Virus record (IMG/VR): IMGVR_UViG_3300002231_001599
Location: 2,776-23,069 of that record
Length of the DNA: 20,294 bases
Source of the DNA: a virus
Reading direction: 5' to 3' (one strand)
A program made the position numbers and the translations under genes. Shown here one piece after another: positions 13,708-19,701 of this stretch (position 1 is its first letter; each line of letters begins with the position of its first letter). The notes below the pieces were generated by a model, which saw only the letters and a list, made by a program, of their open reading frames with translations, was not told where the DNA came from and searched no databases.

Positions 13708-14048
13708 ACCCGGCAAAAACGCAACAAACCGCGTCCTGGCAAGTCCGCGGCTTGTTGCTGTGTTTCGGTCCCGACAAGGAACTAGGAACCAATCACATGA
13801 TTTCGAATTTGGCGCAAGTTGTCAATTGCAACGAAACACCACATGACTTGGAAGAAACGCTTCAACGGTTGGCAGACCGCGGTTGCAACCCAGTCGAACT
13901 GGACGGCGGCATTTACCGGGCCGACTGTCCAAAGTGCGGCAGGAAAGGTCGACTTCGAGTCCACGGTCTACGACGAAGACTGGAAGTGCAAATCATTCCA
14001 GCAGTGGATCTTCTGGGAGCTGCGCGACGGTCATCTTCAGGTCATTGA
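13683..14048 (+). pseudogene. Zinc-ribbon (primase-like) gene, probably frameshifted and truncated
   Basis: The frame is 121 codons from ATG 13683 (CGGAG just upstream). Residues about 55-93 read 'LEETLQRLADRGCNPVELDGGIYRADCPKCGRKGRLRV', like the N-terminal zinc ribbon of phage primase/helicase proteins (helix, then CPxC). After the CPKCG motif the frame turns poor: third-position GC falls to about 7 of 26 codons. The +1 frame from about 13966 (VYDEDWKCKSFQQWIFWELRDGHL) keeps 22 of 29 and supplies another Cys. I infer a frameshift near 13955-13970, with the real end near TAG 14089-14091. No helicase or TOPRIM part follows, so the gene appears cut off where the minus-strand GNAT gene begins. 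Confidence 0.45.
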
Positions 14049-14531
14049 CTGGCGTTGGGCGCGAAAGCAGAGAGTCCAGTTGATATGGTAGACCATCTCG
14101 TACGCATCGCCGTTGTCGTAACGCTCCACCTTGCCCGTCGCCAGAAACCCCATGTCGCGAAAGAACAACTGAGCGTCGAGGTTGTATTCAGACACGGTCA
14201 CCACAATTGATGTGCGCCGCTCGGGATTCAACTTTTCGACCATCTGCTCGACCATCTGCTCGCCAACTCCGCAGCGACGTATGTTCGGATGAACCGCGAA
14301 GTTCAAAAGTTCGAGGCCTGACCGTTTGAGGTCGTAGATCATGAACCCGACAACGTGCTCGTCGTGCTCAGCAACCATGCCTATGCAGTTGCGCCGCCTA
14401 AGATTTTGAATGAAATCATCTCTCGTCCACGGGAAGGGATAGCACGACTCCTCGATCTCGAGCACCTCCGCCATGTCACGCCGAATCAACCAGCGAATGT
14501 GCACCGACACTTTGTTGAGTACGTTCGTCAT
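14037..14531 (-). CDS. rimI: RimI-like N-acetyltransferase (GNAT)
   Basis: 164 residues on the minus strand. I take ATG 14531, with GGAG six bases upstream; a longer frame starts at 14579. The GNAT core is complete: 'IRWLIRRDMAEVLEIEESCYPFPWTRDDF' (N-terminal helices), 'NCIGMVAEHDEHVVGFMIYDL' (beta2-4), motif A 'NFAVHPNIRRCGVGEQMV' with the RxxGxG acetyl-CoA loop, and motif B 'VSEYNLDAQLFFRDMGFLATG'. RimI acetylates the N-terminal alanine of ribosomal protein S18; similar folds acetylate other targets. This copy lies in phage surroundings, behind an RHH gene. The last 14 residues (after AYEMVYHI) look like extension into unrelated sequence. Confidence 0.82.
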   Translation of the reverse strand: MTNVLNKVSVHIRWLIRRDMAEVLEIEESCYPFPWTRDDFIQNLRRRNCIGMVAEHDEHVVGFMIYDLKRSGLELLNFAVHPNIRRCGVGEQMVEQMVEKLNPERRTSIVVTVSEYNLDAQLFFRDMGFLATGKVERYDNGDAYEMVYHINWTLCFRAQRQSMT

Positions 14532-14556
14532 GGTTACTCCGTCAGCGCTCATGTGC

Positions 14557-14856
14557 TCATCTGACATCCGATTGCGCACGCTCGCTGTCGAGGGCGATAC
14601 GGATCGAGGTCGCGACGCTCAGCCCGCCCGACGGAGAGATTGGGCGCGGCGGACCGTCGTCTTCTAGCCAGTCCAGGACCGCGGCGCAGACTGCCGCGGA
14701 GCGGCTCATCTGGCACGCTCTGGCGTCGAGCCGCTCTAGCAGCTCCTGCGGGATCGACACAGTGACGACTCTGGCTGGACCCAGTGCGTTCTGGGGTCGG
14801 CCAGGCCCCCGTTTCTTAGTTTCGGATTCCGTTTTCATGCAGTCCGTTTTCATGCA
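14557..14856 (-). CDS. AT-hook plus ribbon-helix-helix DNA-binding protein
   Basis: 99 residues if started at ATG 14856; ATG 14841, or GTG 14928 further out, are also possible and none has a good Shine-Dalgarno. A basic 'KKRGPGRP' AT-hook-like motif (minor-groove binding) precedes a ribbon-helix-helix core: strand VVTVSIP, helix QELLERLDARACQM, turn, helix SRSAAVCAAVLDWLED. The C-terminal 35 residues (PPRPISPSGG ... SERAQSDVR) are not recognised. It is 25 bases upstream of the RimI-like gene and co-oriented. The order RHH then acetyltransferase is that of GNAT-RHH toxin-antitoxin pairs, though the RHH is not clearly DUF1778. Confidence 0.65.
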   Translation of the reverse strand, partial: CMKTDCMKTESETKKRGPGRPQNALGPARVVTVSIPQELLERLDARACQMSRSAAVCAAVLDWLEDDGPPRPISPSGGLSVATSIRIALDSERAQSDVR

Positions 14857-14857
14857 G
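14828..14857. repeat. 15-bp tandem duplication carrying the RHH start codon
   Basis: TCCGTTTTCATGCAG is present twice in tandem (14828-14842, 14843-14857). On the minus strand it gives two in-frame ATG codons five codons apart (peptide CMKT(D/E)), so the RHH gene has duplicated starts. Confidence 0.9.
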
Positions 14858-14968
14858 GCATTGTGGCTGGATCTGTGGTCGTGTCGATCGTCACCGTGTG
14901 GTACGGACACGGCACGGGGTGTCCGCACTGCAGTCCGGGAACGTCACGGTCTGGTGTAGTGCAATGCA

Positions 14969-15283
14969 TCAGCGTGTCTCCCATGAACGGTGGTCGCGTG
15001 GATTCGAGTTCAGCATCCGTCGATGTCTCATGACGTTCTTTACGAGAACTGGCTGAGGTCGCTTTTTAGAGAGTAATCGTGGACGCTGGTCTGGCCATAC
15101 GAATGGGTCGGGGCCTTCCTGCTCGTCAGACTCCTTCACGCTCTCAGTAAAGGACACGACAGTCGCGGTGGTCGGCACGTAGTAGCATTCATCGTATTCG
15201 TCGTAACCCCAACTATCAGTGCTTGTCGTGTACCCGCACCGAGGGCACCTGTGACTCTCACCTGCCATAGACACTGCGATCAT
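14969..15283 (-). CDS. Small zinc-ribbon hypothetical protein
   Basis: 104 residues from ATG 15283, whose ATGA overlaps the stop of the small ORF upstream (15280-15408). The N-terminus has a CPRCGY knuckle, then an acidic, Tyr-rich segment (SWGYDEYDECYY) with a further Cys, so a metal site is possible but the usual second CxxC is missing. The C-terminal 40 residues are basic (RPRLLSKKRPQPVLVKNVMRHRR). I do not recognise the family. It may be the first gene of the leftward group that includes the RHH and GNAT genes, though 112 bases separate it from the RHH start. Confidence 0.5.
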   Translation of the reverse strand: MIAVSMAGESHRCPRCGYTTSTDSWGYDEYDECYYVPTTATVVSFTESVKESDEQEGPDPFVWPDQRPRLLSKKRPQPVLVKNVMRHRRMLNSNPRDHRSWETR

Positions 15284-15408
15284 CGTTTTCTCGTGCTCGC
15301 GAGGTTTGGGTACGCCAGCAAGAAGTCCTCGAACGGGATCGCCTTGCCTTGATGCAGGGCCCGAACGTTCAGGTCCTGGAATTGTACTCCCTGTGGATCG
15401 ACCCACAC
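15280..15408 (-). CDS. 42-residue ORF upstream of the zinc-ribbon gene
   Basis: GTG 15408 to TGA 15280, in a different frame from the longer open frame there. The peptide VWVDPQGVQFQDLNVRALHQGKAIPFEDFLLAYPN looks like natural protein sequence: a Gly/Asp strand-turn then 'AIPFEDFLLAYPN'. Codons before GTG remain open up to TAA-TAA next to the A7 tract (15432-15438), so it may be the C-terminal remnant of a longer gene. Its stop overlaps the next ATG (ATGA), supporting translation. It has no good Shine-Dalgarno. Confidence 0.35.
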   Translation of the reverse strand: MWVDPQGVQFQDLNVRALHQGKAIPFEDFLLAYPNLASTRKR

Positions 15409-15463
15409 ATCGCTGACTAGGTCGTAGCCACAAAAAAATTATTAACCAAACGACAGATTGTTG

Positions 15464-15492
15464 TTGACGCCACGCCGCCCGCCCGATAAGTT
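15464..15492 (+). promoter_or_regulatory. Putative promoter for the right-hand operon
   Basis: TTGACG (15464-15469), a 17-base spacer and TAAGTT (15487-15492) precede the gene at 15509. The element TTGACG...GATAAGYT also occurs before the RNA at 17746. The region around it is AT-rich, unlike its surroundings. Confidence 0.45.
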
Positions 15493-15508
15493 AATAAGGA
15501 ATTAAGGA

Positions 15509-15868
15509 ATGGCACTAACCCGGGGAAATGAAATGGCCAAGAAGCACGCAGCATCAATGGAAATCAACGGCGTACAAATCGAAGTCCAGGCAATCCTGGT
15601 CCCGAATCACCGCGACGACACCTGTCCAGACATCTCGGCCGAGCCGGTCGTGCTAGACAGCCTGTCGTGGGACGCGACCGAGGTAGAGCGCCTCGCCAAC
15701 GAGATCTCGCAGAAATACGGTTGCCGCCGCGGCGAAAAGAGCGATGCCCTGTGGTGTCTCTCGAAAATGGACACGGCCAGCAGAATCTTCCGCGAGGCCA
15801 GGACGGCCGCGGCCAGGACCGCGCAGCACCGGAAGGACGCCCGCCAGTACAGTCGCGACCTATCCTAG
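15509..15868 (+). CDS. Hypothetical early protein
   Basis: 119 residues from ATG 15509, with AAGGA eight bases upstream. ATG 15533 (111 residues, GGGGA upstream) is an alternative start. I do not recognise the family. The N-terminus is a strand-rich segment (MEINGVQIEVQAILVP), and the C-terminal half is a charged helix rich in Ala/Arg/Lys (SRIFREARTAAARTAQHRKDAR). It opens the right-hand + operon behind the putative promoter. A ten-C run (15882-15891) lies just after its stop. Confidence 0.6.
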   Translation: MALTRGNEMAKKHAASMEINGVQIEVQAILVPNHRDDTCPDISAEPVVLDSLSWDATEVERLANEISQKYGCRRGEKSDALWCLSKMDTASRIFREARTAAARTAQHRKDARQYSRDLS

Positions 15869-15908
15869 AGGATCTCCCGAGCCCCCCCCCCACAGAGCGA
15901 GTTGAGAA

Positions 15909-16145
15909 ATGCACGAGCGAGTGACACGCACGGTAGCCTATGGCTGGATCGAGACCACACTGCGGGCTGAGGTCGGCGACGACGACGGATGCGGGGAGGC
16001 TTGGGCCCGCGTCGAGGATTTGGACGGCGGCGTATGGTATGCGTCGCCGGCCGCGATCGCCGAAATTTTGGGCCAGGTCCATCCAGCGATGGCTGCAATC
16101 GAGATGTGTGTAGCTGCGCCGACGCGTGGTACCTGGCAGATGTAG
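15909..16145 (+). CDS. Small acidic hypothetical protein
   Basis: 78 residues. GAG precedes ATG 15909 but the ribosome-binding site is weak. I do not recognise it. The protein is acidic (VGDDDGCGEAW, VEDLDGG) with a helix-forming end (AIAEILGQVHPAMAAIEM). It follows the previous gene by 40 bases and precedes the sigma-like regulator by 58 bases, so it belongs to the same operon by spacing alone. Confidence 0.5.
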   Translation: MHERVTRTVAYGWIETTLRAEVGDDDGCGEAWARVEDLDGGVWYASPAAIAEILGQVHPAMAAIEMCVAAPTRGTWQM

Positions 16146-16203
16146 CGGCGTTAAGCGGTAGCACCCCGATTCACGACACCACGACACCACAGACGGACCG
16201 ACG

Positions 16204-16926
16204 ATGATGACCGATTTGGCCACCAGCGGCGCGACACATGGCATCGACATCACCGCTGTCACGAGATTGAAGCATGCCGACCTTTACGCCGCGGCGAATC
16301 GACTGGGCAGTCAATCCGCTCTTGCGCGTCATCTTGGCATTCAGCCTTCGGAGCTTGGCGAGTGGATAAATCTCAAGCGGTGCCCTCCCGCTGATCCGAT
16401 CGGTACACGATGGACCGAAGGGTATCTGCTGTCCATGCAGTCCCGACTTCTTGAGCTAACGGGCAAGGATTGGGAGGAGTTGTTCCCGCAGCATCTTCGC
16501 GACAACGTTCAGTTCTTGGATTGCCGCAAGACAATCGAGCAAACGCGTCGCGTTGAGGCTGAAGCGTTGTGCTCATACGCAATTGCCAGTTCTGAGCGGC
16601 TCGCACGGATTTCCAACGACGAGAGTGCCCCGGACCTGCCTGCAGTGTTGGAGAAGGCAATGCACTGTTTAAGCAGTCGCGAGTGCAAGGTATTGTCGGT
16701 TCGTTTCGGTCTGTGGGGTCATGAGCCACACACATTAGAGGCCGCAGAATCTGTCTTTAACGTCAGTCGCGAGCGAATCCGGCAGATCGAAGGCAAGGCA
16801 ATCCACAAGCTGCAATCATGGTTCTCGTTGCATGCAGATGTTCGGTTCGACGAGAGCTTCACGGGCATGCTGCAGCGAGTGGGAAATAACGATGGACTGG
16901 TTGAAATCAACACGAAACAAGCATGA
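16204..16926 (+). CDS. Regulator with HTH and sigma-70 region 4 domains
   Basis: 240 residues. ATG 16204 or 16207. Residues about 26-60 (DLYAAANRLGSQSALARHLGIQPSELGEWINLK) form an HTH of the Cro/XRE type. Residues about 148-205 match sigma-70 region 4: 'AMHCLSSRECKVLSVRFGLWG' (region 4.1) then 'LEAAESVFNVSRERIRQIEGKAIHKL' (region 4.2), the characteristic -35 binding helix-turn-helix with RIRQIE. Region 2 (core binding and -10 recognition) is not visible, so this is not a complete sigma factor. Likely a phage transcription regulator that binds DNA or RNA polymerase near -35 elements; inference. The ATGA overlap couples it to the next gene. Confidence 0.75.
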   Translation: MMTDLATSGATHGIDITAVTRLKHADLYAAANRLGSQSALARHLGIQPSELGEWINLKRCPPADPIGTRWTEGYLLSMQSRLLELTGKDWEELFPQHLRDNVQFLDCRKTIEQTRRVEAEALCSYAIASSERLARISNDESAPDLPAVLEKAMHCLSSRECKVLSVRFGLWGHEPHTLEAAESVFNVSRERIRQIEGKAIHKLQSWFSLHADVRFDESFTGMLQRVGNNDGLVEINTKQA

Positions 16927-17141
16927 GCGGGTCCGTCAGTAGCGCGGAGATTGGGATGCGATTCGAGGTGAGGCAGCGTCTCCGAATTTGCGGAAAGTTC
17001 GCCGGCTATTCGCACGCGTTGCGTCTGGCGAGGACGATTGCAAATGAGACTGGTCGTTACACGCTGATCTGGGATCGCTCGAAAACCGGTAACGTGGTGT
17101 GGACGTCAAATCACGGTCAAATTCGGGAGATAGATGGATGA
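16923..17141 (+). CDS. Small hypothetical protein
   Basis: 72 residues, ATG 16923 overlapping the regulator's stop. It begins with Ser-rich residues and continues 'GMRFEVRQRLRICGKFAGYSHALRLARTIANETGRYTLIWDR', which has a strand-helix-strand look common to small phage proteins of the 'xxALxxAxxLAxxxG' type. Function unknown. It is coupled at its end to the following gene by ATGA. Confidence 0.6.
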   Translation: MSGSVSSAEIGMRFEVRQRLRICGKFAGYSHALRLARTIANETGRYTLIWDRSKTGNVVWTSNHGQIREIDG

Positions 17142-17575
17142 TGAAATATCGGGTCCATTCGGGTCGCGGGGTGCTCGAGTCGGTAATGAGCAGAGATCAC
17201 GCCACCGCAATCGCGGAGCAGATGTGCGCGGAGTACGGCCCGGGGTCACACTGGCTCGAGCCGGCCGGCGGGCTGTGCTCCCGATGCGCTGCACTGTCCG
17301 ACGTGCTGTTGTCCGGCAGGTGCGAGGCCTGCCTTGACCCGTCCGGGCTGTACCCGCGGATGCTGCAAAAGGCGTGCAGGCTGTGCGCGAGCAAGGGCGT
17401 AGAGATGACGCCGGACGAGCTATGGAGCGAGATGGAATCATATCGCTCGCACATATTTAATTTGACTGGTATCTGGGAGCGCGTGCCACGCTTCATCTGG
17501 CGGATAATTTCGGAGCCGGACCAGCTGGCAATGTTTGCCGCGGAACAACGTATCCAGCGAGACGTGACGTCATGA
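17138..17575 (+). CDS. Cys-rich hypothetical protein (zinc-ribbon-like)
   Basis: 145 residues. ATG 17138 overlaps the preceding TGA (ATGA), with GGGAGA seven bases upstream. 'CSRCAALSDVLLSGRCEACLD' carries two CxxC pairs, a likely zinc ribbon or knuckle at about residues 46-66, and 'KACRLCASKG' a third. The C-terminal 50 residues form helices (IWERVPRFIWRIISEPDQLAMFAAE). I do not recognise the family. It lies between two coupled small genes in the right-hand operon. Confidence 0.6.
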   Translation: MMKYRVHSGRGVLESVMSRDHATAIAEQMCAEYGPGSHWLEPAGGLCSRCAALSDVLLSGRCEACLDPSGLYPRMLQKACRLCASKGVEMTPDELWSEMESYRSHIFNLTGIWERVPRFIWRIISEPDQLAMFAAEQRIQRDVTS

Positions 17576-17754
17576 CTGACTCGGACCTTCGCGCAAGAAT
17601 TGAAGAGTTAGAAACTTCGCTGCGGGAGGCCGCATCGTTAATTCGCCTCGGGTCGGAATTCATGCGGCAGCACCTGGTGATTGAGGAATGGTGCCATTTC
17701 CGGGACGCGGCGGTGCGGTTTCGTGAGATTTGTGACAAACGTCTCTTGACGTAA
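17572..17754 (+). CDS. Short coiled-coil protein
   Basis: 60 residues, ATGA-coupled to the preceding gene. It is almost entirely helical: RARIEELETSLREAASLIRLGSEFM has heptad spacing, followed by 'EEWCHFRDAAVRFREICDKRLL'. A dimerising accessory protein is plausible, function unknown. It ends the first + operon; the promoter and RNA element follow at once. Confidence 0.55.
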   Translation: MTDSDLRARIEELETSLREAASLIRLGSEFMRQHLVIEEWCHFRDAAVRFREICDKRLLT

Positions 17755-17773
17755 TTTTCGCCGGCGATAAGCT
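17746..17773 (+). promoter_or_regulatory. Putative promoter before structured RNA
   Basis: TTGACG (17746-17751), 16-base spacer, TAAGCT (17768-17773), similar to the promoter at 15464. The -35 lies inside the last codons of the coiled-coil gene. Transcription would start about 17780, at the first outer stem base. Confidence 0.45.
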
Positions 17774-17777
17774 ATTT

Positions 17778-17925
17778 CGCGATCGGTGCCAGATTTGCAA
17801 AATGCCTGTGAGTGTGACAATGATTCCATTCTGCGTGGTGGCTTACGGGCGCGGTTGGCACCGATCCTCTCAATCACCACCAGACACCCCGCCAGGCCCC
17901 ACACTCCCTGGCGGGGTTCTTTTTT
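17778..17925 (+). ncRNA. Candidate structured small RNA or leader
   Basis: An 11-bp perfect outer stem (17781-17791 with 17856-17866) encloses a 9-bp inner stem (17804-17812 with 17842-17850; two G-U pairs) and a small hairpin AATG/CATT (17819-17830). A 20-base single-stranded linker leads to a 10-bp perfect terminator hairpin with a T-tract. This 145-base module, promoter to terminator, fits a stand-alone small RNA, or a riboswitch-like leader for the operon that starts at 17960. The segment CACCAC (17875-17880) can also pair with GTGGTG (17835-17840), allowing two alternative folds. No match to a known class is recognised. Confidence 0.5.
17887..17924 (+). terminator. Rho-independent terminator of the structured RNA
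   Basis: CCCCGCCAGG (17887-17896) pairs perfectly with CCTGGCGGGG (17907-17916) and is followed by TTCTTTTTTT. The hairpin is one of the strongest in the window. Confidence 0.85.
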
Positions 17926-17959
17926 TATGGTCCTGGTCTGAGACAGGGGGGGCGAGGAA

Positions 17960-18631
17960 GTGACCGCGAGCGGCAAGATATCGATCAAGCTTGGAACGAC
18001 CATTTGCACCGTCGAGGCAGACAACGCGAAGGACGCATTTCGCCTTCTGTCTGAGTTCTCCGAGATCATCCAGGCACAGCAGTGCATCAAATGCAAGTCG
18101 CGTCTGCGGCACGTCCATCGCGTGGCCCAGAGCAAGTTCCACTACTTCGAGCAGCGCTGCACGAGCCCGCGCTGCGGGTGGCGACTGACCTACGGCGACA
18201 GCGATGAGCACGGGCTGTTTCCGAAGGGGTGGGAACCACCCTACGAGGCGCAGAACGAAGGACAGCAGACGGTCGACGCGCTCAAGGAATCGGGACAGAT
18301 CAAGACGGGGGCGCAGGTGGCGGCCGAGAAACCGAAGACGCCCGAGCAGATTTACGAGCAGTCGTCGGCGTATCTATTCGCGCGTGAGTCGGTCGCGGAT
18401 CTGGGCCAGGCCCGCGATCACATGCGACAGTCGGATTCACTGACCTACGAACAAAAGGTCACGCTGCATGACGTGGTGTATGCCCGCTGGTTCGCGTTGT
18501 GCCAGGACGTGGACGAATTCCGCGCGATGGCGGATGCGCTCGAGAAGGACGAGGCCGATGGCTGGATAAATAAGGACGCCGCAACAAAACACTACCGGAA
18601 GATAAACCCCCGACTTGAGGAGATGCTGTAA
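17960..18631 (+). CDS. Phage zinc-ribbon protein, early region
   Basis: 223 residues. GTG 17960 with AGGA six bases upstream. After a strand-rich start (ISIKLGTTICTVEADNAKDAFRLLSEF) there is a zinc ribbon: CIKC (about 42-45) and 'RCTSPRCGWRLTYG' (about 67-78), then 'EHGLFPKGWEPPY', which resembles phage proteins with a GW-type motif after a Cys knuckle, often found beside recombination or DNA-metabolism genes. The C-terminal part is Glu/Ala/Lys-rich and helical, with a 'SSAYLFARESVADLGQARDHM' segment. Exact role unknown. The stop and next start share one base (TAATG). Confidence 0.6.
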   Translation: MTASGKISIKLGTTICTVEADNAKDAFRLLSEFSEIIQAQQCIKCKSRLRHVHRVAQSKFHYFEQRCTSPRCGWRLTYGDSDEHGLFPKGWEPPYEAQNEGQQTVDALKESGQIKTGAQVAAEKPKTPEQIYEQSSAYLFARESVADLGQARDHMRQSDSLTYEQKVTLHDVVYARWFALCQDVDEFRAMADALEKDEADGWINKDAATKHYRKINPRLEEML

Positions 18632-19530
18632 TGAAGGACGTTGATCGTTTTCAAAAACTGAATCGTCCGCTAACCGACGATGAGCGGGCGTCGTTGAGGT
18701 CCAGCATAGAGGCCAAGGGGTGTTTGAATCCGGTCGTGATGATGCAGGGCGACGTGATAATCGACGGCTACAACCGCTGGGAGATTTGCAAAGAGCTGGG
18801 GATCAAGGCGCCTGTAAAGCTGATGACGTTCGCCTCGGAGGATGCGGCGTACGAGTTCGCGATTGGCCTGCAGCTTGGCCGGCGGAACGTCTCCACCAGC
18901 GATCGGGACCGCCTTCTCGGGGAGTTGTATCGCGTCCGAAAAAACGGACATGGCGGAGACCGCAAGTCTGAAAAACCCGAGGAAAAATCAAGTGGTCAAA
19001 GTGACCACTTGAAAAAAACGTGCGAACAGATCGCTTCCGAAGTTGGCGTTTCGGAGCGGACGGTTCGACGTGCCGCCGAGGCGGCCGAGGCGCGCGAGAA
19101 CCTGACGCCGGCGGCCGCAGAGTTGGTCGAGGAGAAGGGTGCGTCACGGGCGGACCTGGTCACCCTGTCGCAGAAGGAACCCAACGACCAAGAGCGGGTG
19201 GTCGACGCGGTGCGTGCCGGCGCAGAAAACGTACACGCTGCCTTGTCTCGCCTCGAATCGGAATCAGCGGGAGAAAAAGAGCTGCAGGCAAACTTCGATG
19301 ATGCCGTGGGCCATCATCGCGCCGCCAAGGCAGCGGTCGACAAAATAAAGCGAGAGTTCCAGTGCGCGGCAAACGACCCCGGCGGCGATTATCTGCGATC
19401 GACAGTCGGCCGCCTGGTCGGCCACCTGAACGACGTGCGCAACTGGCTGCACGCGAACGAGCCAACCGAGCTGGTCGACGGCAGGTTCGTGACGCGATTC
19501 AGAAAGTCTCAGGACAAAAAAAACGATTGA
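18631..19530 (+). CDS. ParB-like nuclease-domain protein
   Basis: 299 residues. ATG 18631 in TAATG overlap with the preceding stop. 'LNRPLTDDERASLRSSIEAKGCLNPVVMMQGDVIIDGYNRWEICKELGI' is the ParB/Srx-fold start (IxDGYNRWEIxKELG), shared by phage ParB-like proteins. 'EQIASEVGVSERTVRRAAEAAEA' is an HTH, and 'SSGQSDHLKKT' before it is a recurrent motif of these proteins. The C-terminal half is helical with Ala/Glu-rich segments. In other phages such proteins regulate transcription or act as nucleases; role here inferred. A perfect palindrome inside the gene (18989-19011) encodes the SSGQSDHL part and could be a binding site. Confidence 0.78.
   Translation: MKDVDRFQKLNRPLTDDERASLRSSIEAKGCLNPVVMMQGDVIIDGYNRWEICKELGIKAPVKLMTFASEDAAYEFAIGLQLGRRNVSTSDRDRLLGELYRVRKNGHGGDRKSEKPEEKSSGQSDHLKKTCEQIASEVGVSERTVRRAAEAAEARENLTPAAAELVEEKGASRADLVTLSQKEPNDQERVVDAVRAGAENVHAALSRLESESAGEKELQANFDDAVGHHRAAKAAVDKIKREFQCAANDPGGDYLRSTVGRLVGHLNDVRNWLHANEPTELVDGRFVTRFRKSQDKKND
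18989..19011. promoter_or_regulatory. Perfect palindrome inside the ParB-like gene
   Basis: CAAGTGGTCA and its reverse complement TGACCACTTG flank a three-base AAG spacer. It is a good candidate for a parS-like or operator site bound by the encoded protein, or it may only reflect the conserved peptide it encodes. It is not a terminator, since A's, not T's, follow it. Confidence 0.45.
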
Positions 19531-19552
19531 TGGTTTCGCTATCCCTATTTTG

Positions 19553-19612
19553 TCGAGTTCGTGGTCGCAATCGAGTTCGTGGTCTTGGTCGGGTTCGTGT
19601 TCGTGGTCGCAG
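19553..19612 (+). repeat. Degenerate GTTCGTGGTC-type tandem repeats
   Basis: Units of 18, 18, 12 and 12 bases built from TCGAGTTCGTGGTC-like hexamers, in the noncoding gap after the ParB-like gene. Hexamer-based intergenic repeats of this style are common in planctomycete genomes as I remember them. The minus-strand reading frame through it (Asp-His-Glu repeats) is not a gene. Confidence 0.7.
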
Positions 19613-19701
19613 TACCAGTCGATGGGATCATTTCGCACCCCGAGGCCCGAAAACAAAGAAGGTAACAGGAACGCCAAACCAAAAGATAGGAGTTAACACC
19701 C

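Noticed and set aside
13819-14091. 90-codon + frame overlapping the zinc-ribbon gene, as an independent gene
   Set aside because: Its first half is low quality and it lacks a ribosome site. Only the part after about 13966 has coding character, so I treat it as the frameshifted end of the zinc-ribbon gene.
15882-15891. Run of ten C's after the 119-residue gene
   Set aside because: Notable as a slippage-prone tract but it lies between genes with no link to a start or frame; could be phase variation only if a promoter lay there, which I do not see.
16169-16190. Short ACACCACGACACC direct repeats before the sigma-like gene
   Set aside because: Only two imperfect units; not distinguishable from chance in this composition.
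15564-16262. Long minus-strand frame (232 codons)
   Set aside because: Antisense to three + genes, Arg/Ser/Pro-rich as expected of a shadow in GC-rich DNA, with no recognisable domain.
17778-17882. tRNA-like element ending in CACCACCA
   Set aside because: No T-loop GTTCGA, no acceptor stem of seven pairs in the right geometry, and no anticodon arm. The stems fit the small-RNA model instead.
19264-19677. Minus-strand frame with Asp-His-Glu repeats
   Set aside because: It is antisense to the end of the ParB-like gene and the hexamer repeats; the repetitive peptide follows from the DNA repeat.
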